A stretch of DNA of 40,022 nt, taken from Vulcanimicrobiota bacterium. Its GTDB lineage: Bacteria; Vulcanimicrobiota; Xenobia; Xenobiales; JADMJV01. Both the position numbers and the translations under genes were made by a program. Where the stretch lies: NCBI GenBank assembly GCA_017307785.1, contig JAFKGI010000062.1:1-40022 (forward strand). Reading direction: 5' to 3'. Shown here piece after piece: positions 15,851 through 24,187 of this stretch. Under the pieces are notes generated by a model. That model saw only the letters and a list, made by a program, of their open reading frames with translations. It searched no databases and was not told the DNA's origin. Numbering within the stretch: the first letter of the stretch is position 1; each line of letters starts with the position of its first letter.

Positions 15851-16789
15851 TCAGGGGTGGTGGGCTTTTTCGGCCCTGCTTTTGAGGAAGCCAGCCTGGC
15901 GGTGGGTCTGGACGGCCATGACTTCGGCCAGGATGGCCAGGGCGATTTCTTCCGGGGTTTGGGAGCCGATGTCGAGGCCGACGGGGCCGTGGATGCGGCC
16001 GTCCTGGCGGCCGTCCAGCAGGCGGCGAGTGCGTTCGCGAGGGCCGAGCATGCCGATATAGGCGGCGGGGGTTTCCAGGGCCTGGCCAAGGTAGCCACGA
16101 TCACGCTCGAGGTTGTGGCTCATGACCACAACGGAGCCGCCGGGGCGGACCGAGATGTGGCGGGAAAGCACGGCACCGGCGAACTGGGAGTTTTCCAGGA
16201 AGGCGGGCCGGTGGTCGACCAGTTGCACATCCCAACCCATGCGCAGGGCGCCCTGAACCAGGGGCACGGCGTCGGGTCCGGCTCCACACACCACCAGTTG
16301 AGGCGGAGGCTCGAGTTGTTCTACCCAGACCGACCAGTCGGCCGTGTGGTAGTGGCCTCTTTGCCAGGCCACCGGAATTTCGTCGTCGTACCAGCGCTGA
16401 CCCAATCGGAAGGACCCGTTGGTGCAGCGATACATGAGAGCGGTGCGGCCTGGGCGGCGGGCTTCCAGACAGGTGCGCCAGAAGTTGAGCAGCAGCGGGG
16501 TCAGAGGTTCCAGCCACAGGGAAATGACTCCGTTGCAGCCGACGCCCGCTCCCCAGAGTTCCTCGGCTCCCGAGGCGTTGTCGTAGGTCACCAGTTGCGG
16601 GCCGCTGAGGGCACGCTCGGCCAGGTCGCTTTCCAGGCAGCCTCCGCTGATCAGCCCGTGCAGGGGAGAGCCCTGGGCGATCAGCATGCGGGCGCCGGGA
16701 CGACGATAGACCGAGCCCGAAGTTTCCACCACCGTGGCCAGATAGTCGGCCTCGTGGGCCCGGGCCAGCAGCCCCTTGAGTTCTTTCAC
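15851..16789 (-). CDS. paoD: XdhC/PaoD-type molybdenum cofactor maturation factor
   Basis: XdhC/CoxI proteins bind molybdenum cofactor and insert it, after sulfuration, into xanthine-dehydrogenase-family enzymes. The 312-residue protein has the conserved ISGGCLE near residue 46, a Rossmann segment with QLVVCGAGPDAVPL, and the C-terminal VGLDIGSQTPEEIALAILAE block. It overlaps the molybdenum subunit gene by ATGA and is the last gene of the four-gene operon. This is the position of paoD (yagQ) in E. coli paoABCD. Confidence 0.88.
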   Translation of the reverse strand: MKELKGLLARAHEADYLATVVETSGSVYRRPGARMLIAQGSPLHGLISGGCLESDLAERALSGPQLVTYDNASGAEELWGAGVGCNGVISLWLEPLTPLLLNFWRTCLEARRPGRTALMYRCTNGSFRLGQRWYDDEIPVAWQRGHYHTADWSVWVEQLEPPPQLVVCGAGPDAVPLVQGALRMGWDVQLVDHRPAFLENSQFAGAVLSRHISVRPGGSVVVMSHNLERDRGYLGQALETPAAYIGMLGPRERTRRLLDGRQDGRIHGPVGLDIGSQTPEEIALAILAEVMAVQTHRQAGFLKSRAEKAHHP

Positions 16790-18942
16790 GCTTCGACCAG
16801 CTTATCCGGAGTGATAGGCAGGCGGCGGATGCGTTTGCCGGTCGCGTGGAAGACGGCGTTGGCCACCGCGGCCGGAATGCCCACCATGCCGAGTTCGCCC
16901 ATGCCTTTGACTCCGAGAGGGTTCACGATCTTGTCTTCCTCGTCCACGAAGTTAGTGTCGATGCTGAGGATGTCGGCGTTGACGGGCACATGGTAGTAGG
17001 ACAGATCCGAGGAGAGCATACGGCCGTAGCGATGATCGATCTCGGTTTCCTCCATCAGGGCCATGCCCAGAGCTCCCACCACCGCTCCCATTTCCTGGGA
17101 GTGGGCGGCTTTGGGATTGAGGATACGGCCGGTAGCGGCGGCTTCCACCACGCGAGTGACGCGCACCAGACCGAGCATAGGGTCGACTTTGACCTCGACG
17201 AACTGGGCGCCGTGACTGGAGAGCACGTATTTTTGGCGCTCGGCCGAGGGCTTGGAATCACCCTGGACCACCACTTCCTTGAGTTTGCGCTGCTGAAGCA
17301 GTTGGGCGACGTGCACTTCCTTTTGACCGGGGGCGCGCAGCACGCCATTTTGCAAGGTCACCTCGCCCTTCCATTTCAAGAGACCGGCCAGCTGTTCTTT
17401 GAGGCGCTCGACCGCTTCCTGGACAGCCGTGCCCACGCTGGCGGTGGTCCAGGAGCCGCCCTGCTGGGGAGCGTGGGGAAAGCGAGAATCGCCCAGTTCG
17501 AAATGGATGCGTTCCAGCGGCAGGCCCAAGGCTTCCGCGGCCACCATGGGGATGACCGTGTAGGTACCCGGGCCAATGTCGGTGGTAGCCGCCTGGAGCA
17601 GCACCGTGTCGTCGGCCCGATAGCGTAAGCGCAGACTGGCCGCCTGTTGCATGGCTCCCCAGGTTCCGGTGGCCATGCCCCAACCGATCAGGTAACGGCC
17701 CTGGCGCATGGAGCGGGGTTCGGGGTTGCGCGAGGCCCAGCCGAACTTCTTGGCAGCCTCGGCATAGCATTCGCGCAGAGCTTTACTGGAGAAAGGTTTG
17801 CCGGTCTCCGGATCGGTCTCGGCATAATTACGCAGACGCAACTCCAGGGGGTCAATTTTCAGCTTGTAAGCCAGTTCATCCAGGGCGCTTTCCAGGGCGA
17901 ACATCTGGGTGACGGCGCCGGGCGCCCGCATGGGGGCGGGCACCGGCAGATCGGTGACCAGCGTGCGAAAGTCGGTGCTTACGTTGGGGCAGGCGTAGAG
18001 CGTGCGCGATTGATTGACAAAGTCTTCCCAATACTCTTCGTTGGGGGGACTGTTGCCGATCAGTTCGTGACGGATGGCCGTCAACTTGCCCTGAGCATCG
18101 GCTGCCAGCGTCATCTTTTGCCAGGTATAGGGTCGATAGCCGTGACCGGTGGCCATTTGGCGCCGGGTGTAGGCGAGTTTGACCGGCTGTTTGAGTTCGC
18201 GCGCGGCGACGGCGGCCAGGGTGACGTAGTAGTTGGGACGCAGCGACGAGCCGAAAGCGCCGCCTACGTAGGGAGCGCGAATGTTGATGTCCTTGGCGTC
18301 GATACCGAAGACGCCGGCCAGAAAGTCCCGCACGCTGTAGACGCCCTGCGACTTGTCATAGACGGTCAGCTTCCCGTTGTTCCAGGAGGCTGTGGCTCCG
18401 TGGGTTTCCATCGGGTGATGATGCTCGATGGGCAAGACGTATTCTTCGGAAACGCTGGTGGCGGCCGCGGCCAGACCTGCGGCCACGTCTCCTCGGTCCT
18501 TTTTGGCGTGCTTCTCCGAGGGCGGGGGGGCCTCTCGGAGTCGGGCTTCCAGCTTGGTGCGGGGCTCGAGAGCGTCGTAGCTCGGGCGCACCAGACTGGC
18601 TCCGTGACGGGCCTGCTCGAAGCTGGAGGCCACCACCAGAGCCACCGGCTGACCCGAGTAGATCACCTCGTTGGAATCCAACGGGCGGAAATACTTGGCC
18701 TCGCCACCTTTGAGTTTGTAAGCCAGCTTGGGCCAGTTTTCGTGAGTGAAGACTCGCACCACTCCGGGAGCGGCGGCGGCGGCGCGGATGTCGATGGCGG
18801 TGACCTTACCGCGGGCGATGTCGGATTGCACGATGAAGCCGACCAGGGCGGCCTCCGGGAAGTGGTCGACGGCGTATTGGGCCTTACCGGTGACTTTGGC
18901 GCGGCCCTCGACTCGTTTGGTGTCTTTGCCCAGGATGTGCAT
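16786..18942 (-). CDS. paoC: Aldehyde oxidoreductase molybdopterin-binding subunit
   Basis: This is the large catalytic subunit of a xanthine-dehydrogenase-family enzyme, 718 residues, close to E. coli PaoC in length. It starts with GKDTKRVEGRAKVTGKAQYA, has SVRDFLAGVFGI and YVGGAFGSSLRPN in the cofactor domain, and ends with the active-site segment GVKGMGELGMVGIPAAVANA, which carries the catalytic glutamate of the family. There is no signal peptide; in Pao enzymes the complex is exported with the Tat signal of the small subunit. It abuts the FAD subunit gene with no gap. Likely substrates are aldehydes, by analogy only. Confidence 0.92.
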   Translation of the reverse strand: MHILGKDTKRVEGRAKVTGKAQYAVDHFPEAALVGFIVQSDIARGKVTAIDIRAAAAAPGVVRVFTHENWPKLAYKLKGGEAKYFRPLDSNEVIYSGQPVALVVASSFEQARHGASLVRPSYDALEPRTKLEARLREAPPPSEKHAKKDRGDVAAGLAAAATSVSEEYVLPIEHHHPMETHGATASWNNGKLTVYDKSQGVYSVRDFLAGVFGIDAKDINIRAPYVGGAFGSSLRPNYYVTLAAVAARELKQPVKLAYTRRQMATGHGYRPYTWQKMTLAADAQGKLTAIRHELIGNSPPNEEYWEDFVNQSRTLYACPNVSTDFRTLVTDLPVPAPMRAPGAVTQMFALESALDELAYKLKIDPLELRLRNYAETDPETGKPFSSKALRECYAEAAKKFGWASRNPEPRSMRQGRYLIGWGMATGTWGAMQQAASLRLRYRADDTVLLQAATTDIGPGTYTVIPMVAAEALGLPLERIHFELGDSRFPHAPQQGGSWTTASVGTAVQEAVERLKEQLAGLLKWKGEVTLQNGVLRAPGQKEVHVAQLLQQRKLKEVVVQGDSKPSAERQKYVLSSHGAQFVEVKVDPMLGLVRVTRVVEAAATGRILNPKAAHSQEMGAVVGALGMALMEETEIDHRYGRMLSSDLSYYHVPVNADILSIDTNFVDEEDKIVNPLGVKGMGELGMVGIPAAVANAVFHATGKRIRRLPITPDKLVEA

Positions 18943-19935
18943 TTAAGAGAGTCCTTCCAGCGGGTGCTCGCCGCTCAGGGCCGACTGCAGGGCCACCACG
19001 ATGGCGTTGCGCGCCATGGGAACCTTGTAGGCGTTGTGTTCGAGGGGTTTGGCGTCGCCCAATTCAGCGGCGGCGGCCGCCAGGAAGTTGGCTTCGCTGG
19101 GCTGCTGTCCTCGTAAGAGGGCTTCAGCTTTACGGGCCCGCCACGGTTTGTGGGCTACTCCGCCGAGGGCCAGGCGCACGTCCTTGATGACCTTGCCTTC
19201 CAACTCCAGAGCGGCCGCTACCGAAACCAGGGCGAAAGCGTAGGAAGCCCGGTCGCGCACTTTGAGGTAGCAGCTGTGTTTGGCGAAGTTATTCTGAGGC
19301 ACGAAAATCCACTCGATCAGCTCGCCGTGCTTGAGGTTGGTGTCTTGGCCCGGGTTGTCGCCGGGGAGCCGATGAAAGTCTTCGAAGGCGATGGTGCGGT
19401 TGTCGGTGTGGATCTGAGCGTCGAGCGCGGCCAGGGCTACGCACATGTCGGAAGGATGCGTGGCCACACACTTTTCGCTCCAGCCGAAGAGAGCGTGCAT
19501 GCGATTGCTTCCGTGGCGGGCGCCGCAACCGCTGCCGTTGACGCGCTTGTTGCAAGGCAGGGCGTTGTCATAGAAATAGGGGCAGCGAGTGCGTTGCAAC
19601 AGGTTGCCGCCGTTGGTGGCCATGTTGCGGATCTGGGCCGAGGCGCCGGCCAGGATGGCCTGGCTGAGCAGTGGGAACTGCTGGCGCACCTCAGGGTGAT
19701 TGGCGGTATCGGAATTGTGGGCCATGGCGCCCAGGCGCAGGCCGCCTTCGTGACGGCGGATTTCTTTGAGGTCGAGGCGTTTGAGATCGACGACGCGATC
19801 GGCCTGGATGATGTTGTATTTGAGCAGGTCGAGCAGATTGGTGCCGCCGGCCAGGTAGCGGGCACCCGGTTCGGCGCTGACCTCGGCCACGGCCGCTCCG
19901 CTGTTGGCGGCTTTGCTGTAGTGAAAAGGTTTCAT
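18943..19935 (-). CDS. paoB: Aldehyde oxidoreductase FAD-binding subunit with extra Fe-S motif
   Basis: The 330-residue protein starts at MKPFHYSKAANSG (ATG 19935, overlapping the small subunit by ATGA). It has the FAD motif YLAGGTNLLDLLKY, GALAHNS-like LGAMAHNSDTANHP, and NMATNGGNLLQRTRC. The cysteines in RTRCPYFYDNALPCNKR and NGSGCGARHG match the additional [4Fe-4S] site known from E. coli PaoB and 4-hydroxybenzoyl-CoA reductase-like relatives, which ordinary xanthine dehydrogenases lack. It passes electrons between the 2Fe-2S subunit and FAD. The frame is open well upstream, but the real start is fixed by the homologous N-terminus. Confidence 0.92.
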   Translation of the reverse strand: MKPFHYSKAANSGAAVAEVSAEPGARYLAGGTNLLDLLKYNIIQADRVVDLKRLDLKEIRRHEGGLRLGAMAHNSDTANHPEVRQQFPLLSQAILAGASAQIRNMATNGGNLLQRTRCPYFYDNALPCNKRVNGSGCGARHGSNRMHALFGWSEKCVATHPSDMCVALAALDAQIHTDNRTIAFEDFHRLPGDNPGQDTNLKHGELIEWIFVPQNNFAKHSCYLKVRDRASYAFALVSVAAALELEGKVIKDVRLALGGVAHKPWRARKAEALLRGQQPSEANFLAAAAAELGDAKPLEHNAYKVPMARNAIVVALQSALSGEHPLEGLS

Positions 19936-20591
19936 GCGCCCTGCACCTGCCGAATGGCTTTGACGATGTTGAGGTAGGCACCGCAGCGACAGATGTTGCC
20001 GCTCATGCGCTCGCGGATTTCGGCGTCGCTGAGTTCCGGCTTGGGCTGCAGCGGCGTCAGGTAGCTGGCCTGGCCGGCGCGGGCTTCTTTGAGCAGCGCC
20101 ACCGCCGAGCAGATCTGGCCGGGGGTGCAGTAGCCGCACTGGAAGGCATCCTGGTCGATGAAGGCCTGCTGCATCGGGTGCAGCTGCTCGTCCGTGCCCA
20201 GACCTTCGATGGTGGTCACTTCATCGCCGTCGCAGGAGGCGGCCAGAGTGAGGCAGGAGAGCACCCGACGGCCGTTGACGAGGACGGTGCAGGCGCCGCA
20301 CTGGCCGTGGTCGCAGCCTTTCTTGGTGCCGCTGAGGTGCAGTTTGTCGCGTAAGGTATCGAGCAAAGTTGCTCGCGAGTCGTGGGCCAACTGGTGGTTC
20401 TGGCCATTGACGTGAATCTGGGTGGTCACCTCGAAATCGGCGGTTGGTTCCTGCGGCCTGGGCAAGGCCATGCTGGGAAGCGTAGTCGCGGCCGCGGTGG
20501 CGACCAGGAAGGTCCGCCGTGAGATGGCCAGGGGGTCGGATTCTTGGGGGGCTTCGGCCGGGGCCTCATGTTCGCAATAGAAGTTTTCCAT
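19932..20591 (-). CDS. paoA: Aldehyde oxidoreductase 2Fe-2S subunit with Tat signal
   Basis: The 219-residue protein has a twin-arginine signal (ISRRTFLVATAAATTLPSMA) at residues 24-43, so the complex is probably exported folded to the periplasm. The plant-type 2Fe-2S cluster motif CDHGQCGAC is followed by SCLTLAASC, and the second cluster site is CGYCTPGQ with NICRCGAY near the C-terminus. These are the two [2Fe-2S] sites of the family. It is the first gene of a four-gene operon in the paoABCD order. There is no clear Shine-Dalgarno. The 100 bases upstream separate it from a large minisatellite. Confidence 0.93.
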   Translation of the reverse strand: MENFYCEHEAPAEAPQESDPLAISRRTFLVATAAATTLPSMALPRPQEPTADFEVTTQIHVNGQNHQLAHDSRATLLDTLRDKLHLSGTKKGCDHGQCGACTVLVNGRRVLSCLTLAASCDGDEVTTIEGLGTDEQLHPMQQAFIDQDAFQCGYCTPGQICSAVALLKEARAGQASYLTPLQPKPELSDAEIRERMSGNICRCGAYLNIVKAIRQVQGA

Positions 20592-20689
20592 GACTTACTA
20601 TTACAGTCGTTGAACTATCGCCCCTGCAAAGTATTGGCGTACTGTGGCAGCCGGGCTGAAAGGCTCGGATGGGGCTTGGGGCGGGAGGT

Positions 20690-21505
20690 TGAGTGCCGGG
20701 ACGGGTGGGTGCGCCGAGACCGGTGGGTGCGCCGAGACCGGGAGCGGCGCCGGGACGGGTGGGCGGATTGCCGGGACTGGTGGCGGCGCCGGGACCAGTG
20801 GGTGCATTGCCGAGACCGGTGGGCGCGCCGGGACGGGTGGGCGCTTTGCCGAGACCGGTGGGTGCGCCGGGACGGGTGGGCGCAATGCCGAGACCGGTGG
20901 CGGCGCCGGTACCAGTGGGCGCAATGCCGAGACCAGTGCCGGCGCCGAGACGGGTGGGTGCGCCGAGACCGGGAGCGGCGCCGAGACCGGGAGGCGCGCC
21001 GGGACGGGTGGGAGCATTGCCGAGACCGGTGGGTGCGCCGAGACGGGTGGGCGCTTTGCCGAGACCGGTGGGTGCGCCGGGACGGGTGGGCGCAATGCCG
21101 GGACCGGTGGCGGCGCCGGGACCGGTGGGTGCATTGCCGAGACCGGTGGGTGCGCCGGGACCGGTGGCGGCGCCGGGACCGGTGGGTGCATTGCCGAGAC
21201 CGGTGGGTGCGCCGGGACCAGTGGGCGCATTGCCGGGACCGGTGGCGGCGCCGGGACCGGTGGGTGCATTGCCGAGACCGGTGGGTGCGCCGAGACGGGT
21301 GGGCGCATTGCCGAGACCGGTGGCGGCGCCGGGACGGGTGGGCGCATTGCCGAGACCGGTGGGCGCGCCGGGACGAGTGGGTGCGCCGAGACCGGGAGCG
21401 GCGCCGGGACCGGTGGGCGCAATGCCGGGACCGGTGGCGGCGCCGGGACCGGTGGGCGCATTGCCGGGACCGGTGGGTGCGCCGAGACCGGTGGGCGCGC
21501 CTTAG
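20690..21505. repeat. Minisatellite of 18/21-bp GC-rich units
   Basis: About forty units of the type GAGACCGGTGGGTGCGCC (18 bases) or GAGACCGGTGGGTGCATTGCC (21 bases) are strung together for about 815 bases. ACCGGT and GGCGCC palindromes recur throughout. All unit lengths seem to be multiples of three, so all three plus frames and at least one minus frame are open, giving Gly/Thr-rich, Arg/Trp-rich or Pro-rich peptides. No frame has a credible start and ribosome site, so I annotate a repeat, not a gene. It lies between the pao operon and the secreted protein gene at 21545. Confidence 0.85.
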
Positions 21506-21507
21506 CG

Positions 21508-21535
21508 ACCCGGGCGGGCCCTGTTCCGCCCGGGT
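21508..21535 (-). terminator. Strong GC hairpin downstream of the 21545-22021 gene
   Basis: ACCCGGGCGG and CCGCCCGGGT form a perfect 10-bp stem with an 8-base loop, ten bases after the stop codon on the minus strand. There is no U run, so it may only protect the 3' end or act with other factors. Confidence 0.5.
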
Positions 21536-21544
21536 ACGTGTTCG

Positions 21545-22021
21545 TTAGCGGGAGATGCGGAACTGGGAGCCGTCGAAGAGGGCGCGGAAGGTCACGCCGT
21601 TCCAGGTTTCGGCGGGGTAGTTGGGGTCGAGCACGACGCCGAACTGATAGGTGGTGCCCTGATTGATGGGGCCGGGCGCGTCCAGCATGACGGTCTGGGT
21701 TTGACCGGGCTGGAGGGCTCCGAAGGTGACCCGGGGGTTGCCGGGAGAGTTACTGTTCACGTAGACCAGGCCGGCGTGGGTGGCCGTGCTGGTGTTGTTC
21801 AGGACGGTGACGCTGAAGCGGGCGTTCCCACCCAGTGCGCCTTCTCCGCGCACCGAGCTGATGGTGAAGCCGGGGGCCAGGCTGGCGCGCAAGATTTGGG
21901 AAGTGTTGGTCTGCGGTGCGTTCGGCAGCGGGCGAAACCGATTGTTGTCGGCATTTGCCACAGAAGAGCCCAGAACGGTGAGGGCCAACAGAGCACTGGC
22001 AAAAATCATACGGTTACGCAT
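21545..22021 (-). CDS. Small secreted beta-sandwich (CARDB-like) protein
   Basis: The 158-residue protein has a signal peptide (MRNRMIFASALLALTVLGSSVANA). The mature part has one domain of about 110 residues with alternating strands (NARFSVTVLNNTSTATHAGL, ALQPGQTQTVMLDAP, TYQFGVVLDP), the pattern of CARDB or related immunoglobulin-like domains found on surface proteins. AAGGAG lies 13 bases before the ATG, a little far. A strong GC hairpin follows the stop. An AT-rich inverted repeat about 100 bases upstream may control it. Function unknown. Confidence 0.72.
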   Translation of the reverse strand: MRNRMIFASALLALTVLGSSVANADNNRFRPLPNAPQTNTSQILRASLAPGFTISSVRGEGALGGNARFSVTVLNNTSTATHAGLVYVNSNSPGNPRVTFGALQPGQTQTVMLDAPGPINQGTTYQFGVVLDPNYPAETWNGVTFRALFDGSQFRISR

Positions 22022-22118
22022 AGTAGTTTGGATACTCCTTAGGGTGTGTTGTTCGCCTCGGGGGCGTGAATGGACTATACCCCGGTGGAATAATTTGCCG
22101 ATATGAAATAGATCACAC

Positions 22119-22139
22119 ATACTATAACTACTATAGTAT
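22119..22139. promoter_or_regulatory. Perfect AT-rich inverted repeat, candidate operator
   Basis: ATACTATA-ACTAC-TATAGTAT is an 8-bp perfect palindrome with a 5-base spacer, in an AT-rich island of an otherwise GC-rich region. It lies between the ligase stop codon and the minus-strand secreted protein gene at 22021. It also holds TATAGT-like -10 sequences on the minus strand. Confidence 0.45.
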
Positions 22140-22154
22140 AAATATGTGAGCTTC

Positions 22155-23165
22155 TTAGAACAGGCTTTGGAGTTCGGCCGGAGCGACGGTTTCCAACTGG
22201 GAGTAGTCGCAATCGGCCGGGGGTTTGTCGGGGCGCCAACGCAGGAAAGTGGCCGCGTGGCGGAAGCGGTCCCCTTGCATGTGATCGTAGGATACTTCGC
22301 AGACCAGTTCGGGTCGGAGACTCTGCCAGCTCAGGTCTTTGCCGGCGCTCCAGCGGCTGGGGGCACCGGGAGTGCGGCCGAACCCAAAGGAGGCCTCGCC
22401 GCTTTCGTCCAGATAGGGCTTGAGCGTCTCGACCAGCTCCAGCTTTTCCTTGGCTTTGAAGGACGAGGTATGGCCGACGTGCTGCAACACTCCTTGGGAA
22501 TCGTAGAGGCCGAGCAGCAACGAGCCCACCCCTTTGTTGTCCTTGGCCCAGCGAAAACCGCCCAGGACGCAATCGGCGCTACGCCGGTGCTTGAGCTTGA
22601 CCAGCGAGCGCACGTCCGGCTGATAGGCCAGGTTCGGGTCTTTGGCGATGACGCCGTCAAAGCCGGCCCCCTCGAAACGCTGGAACCAGTCGCGAGCCAC
22701 TTCGATGTCTTCGGTGGAAGGCGTGATGGTGCATGGACGGAGTTCTTCCAGGCGGCGGCGCCGCTCTTTCTGAGGCAGGCCGCTGAGATCTTCCTCCCCT
22801 ACCGCCAGCAGGTCGAAGGCGACGAAAGTGGCCGGGGTTTCCTTGGCCAGCTTCTGGATGCGCGAAGCGGCCGGGTGGATGCGCAGCAGCAGCGCATCGA
22901 AATCCAGGCCCTGCGGGCCTTTGATCACGATTTCGCCGTCGAGCACGATGGGTCCGGGCAGGGTTTTGCGAAAGTGCTCCTCCAGCTCCGGGAAGTAACG
23001 GCCCAGCGGTTTGCAGTCGCGGCTCTGAATGAACAAGTCTTCTCCATCAAAAAAGACCAGCGTGCGAAAGCCGTCCCACTTGGGTTCGTACAGGAAGCCT
23101 TCGGGCCAGTTGCTGCTGAGCGCCGAGAGCATCGGCTTGATGGGCGGCTGTAAGGGCAGTTTCAT
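22155..23165 (-). CDS. ATP-dependent DNA ligase (LigD ligase domain as separate protein)
   Basis: The 336-residue protein has the adenylation motif EPKWDGFR with the nucleotidyl lysine K29, followed by DGEIVI, FVAFDLLAV, EGVIAKD-like DGVIAKDP and LVKLKHRRSADCVLGG (motif V), and an OB-fold C-terminus ending RPDKPPADCDY. Proteins of this type seal strand breaks in bacterial non-homologous end joining. It overlaps the polymerase gene by ATGA, so the two LigD functions are on separate polypeptides. No Ku gene or LigD nuclease domain is in the window. Confidence 0.9.
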   Translation of the reverse strand: MKLPLQPPIKPMLSALSSNWPEGFLYEPKWDGFRTLVFFDGEDLFIQSRDCKPLGRYFPELEEHFRKTLPGPIVLDGEIVIKGPQGLDFDALLLRIHPAASRIQKLAKETPATFVAFDLLAVGEEDLSGLPQKERRRRLEELRPCTITPSTEDIEVARDWFQRFEGAGFDGVIAKDPNLAYQPDVRSLVKLKHRRSADCVLGGFRWAKDNKGVGSLLLGLYDSQGVLQHVGHTSSFKAKEKLELVETLKPYLDESGEASFGFGRTPGAPSRWSAGKDLSWQSLRPELVCEVSYDHMQGDRFRHAATFLRWRPDKPPADCDYSQLETVAPAELQSLF

Positions 23166-24166
23166 GACTTCTTCTTGCGGGAGGGCTGCACGCGGGTGGG
23201 CTCTCCGTCTCCTTTGGGAAAATGGGGCGGCCAGGGAGCGTCGCCCAGGCCGCCGGCTTCGTCGCGTTTGGAGAGCTCCAGCAAGCCGTCCAAGGATCCG
23301 ACGGCCTCATCGATGCCCTCACCGGGATCGCCGAGTTTGGCGAAGCGCAGCGGAACGGTGTCGATGGTGAAAGCGGCCGGGTCGACCTCGGCCACTTCCT
23401 CCCAAAACAGCGGTGTGGAGACGCGCGCATCCGGGGTGGGCCGCAGCGAGTAAGCCGAGGCCACGGTGCGATCGCGGGCGTTCTGGTTGAAATCGACGAA
23501 GACGCCGTGGCGCTGCTCCTTCCACCAGGCGGAGGTGGCCAGATCGGGCACGCGCCGCTCGACTTCGCGGGCCAGGGCCAGGGCGGCGCGGCGCACCAGA
23601 GTGAAGTTCCAGAGCGGTTGGATGCGCACGTTGATGTGGATGCCGCGATTTCCGGAGGTCTTGGGCCAGCCGGTCAGGCCGTGGTCGCGCAAGACATCGC
23701 GGGCCACCAGCGCGACTTTGCGCACCATGTCCCAGCTGGCTTCGGGGGTCGGATCCAGATCGACGCGCAACTCATCGGGGTGATCGGTGTCGTCGGCGCG
23801 CACCGGCCAGGGATTGAGATCCAGACAACCGAGGTTGGCCACCCAGAGCAGACAGGCCCCATTGTCGCAAACGACCTCGTTGGCCGAGCGCCCGCTGGGG
23901 AAATAGATCATGCAGGTCTTCACGAAACCGGGCACTTTTTCGGGGGCGCGCTTCTGGTAGAAGGGCTCTCCCTCGGCTCCGTCCACGAAGCGTTTGAGGA
24001 TCATGGGCCGATTGCGAATGCCGCGGACGGCCCCCGGGGCCACCTTCTGAAAGTATTGGACCACGTCCAATTTGGTCTTGCCCAGGCCGGGATAGAAGAT
24101 CTTGTCGGGGTTGGTGATGGTGACCGTATGCCCGTCGATTTCAATCTCCAGCTGTTTTTTGGCCAT
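23162..24166 (-). CDS. LigD-type polymerase/primase domain protein
   Basis: LigD polymerase domains (archaeo-eukaryotic primase fold) add nucleotides at broken ends during end joining. The 334-residue protein has the N-terminal ITNPDKIFYPGLGKTKLDVVQYF-like block (NPDKIFYPG, KLDVVQYF), the metal-binding ELRVDLDPTP near residue 130, KTSGNRGIHINV and a downstream VFVDFNQNARDRTVASAYSLRP with the third acid. The C-terminus ends in a basic tail (RKKKS). It is upstream of the ligase gene in the same operon and divergent from the next gene, with only 21 bases between the start codons. Confidence 0.92.
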   Translation of the reverse strand: MAKKQLEIEIDGHTVTITNPDKIFYPGLGKTKLDVVQYFQKVAPGAVRGIRNRPMILKRFVDGAEGEPFYQKRAPEKVPGFVKTCMIYFPSGRSANEVVCDNGACLLWVANLGCLDLNPWPVRADDTDHPDELRVDLDPTPEASWDMVRKVALVARDVLRDHGLTGWPKTSGNRGIHINVRIQPLWNFTLVRRAALALAREVERRVPDLATSAWWKEQRHGVFVDFNQNARDRTVASAYSLRPTPDARVSTPLFWEEVAEVDPAAFTIDTVPLRFAKLGDPGEGIDEAVGSLDGLLELSKRDEAGGLGDAPWPPHFPKGDGEPTRVQPSRKKKS

Positions 24167-24187
24167 ACGACTTGGCTACGTGAAGGG

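Noticed and set aside
20601..21666. Genes encoded in the minisatellite (Gly/Thr-rich, Arg/Trp-rich or Pro-rich proteins)
   Set aside because: Several frames are open at once because the units are multiples of three and lack stops; no frame has a start with a ribosome site.
23222..24187. Upstream extension of the FMN-barrel-like gene (frame open from 23222)
   Set aside because: This part is antisense to the LigD polymerase gene; the recognisable domain begins after 24188.
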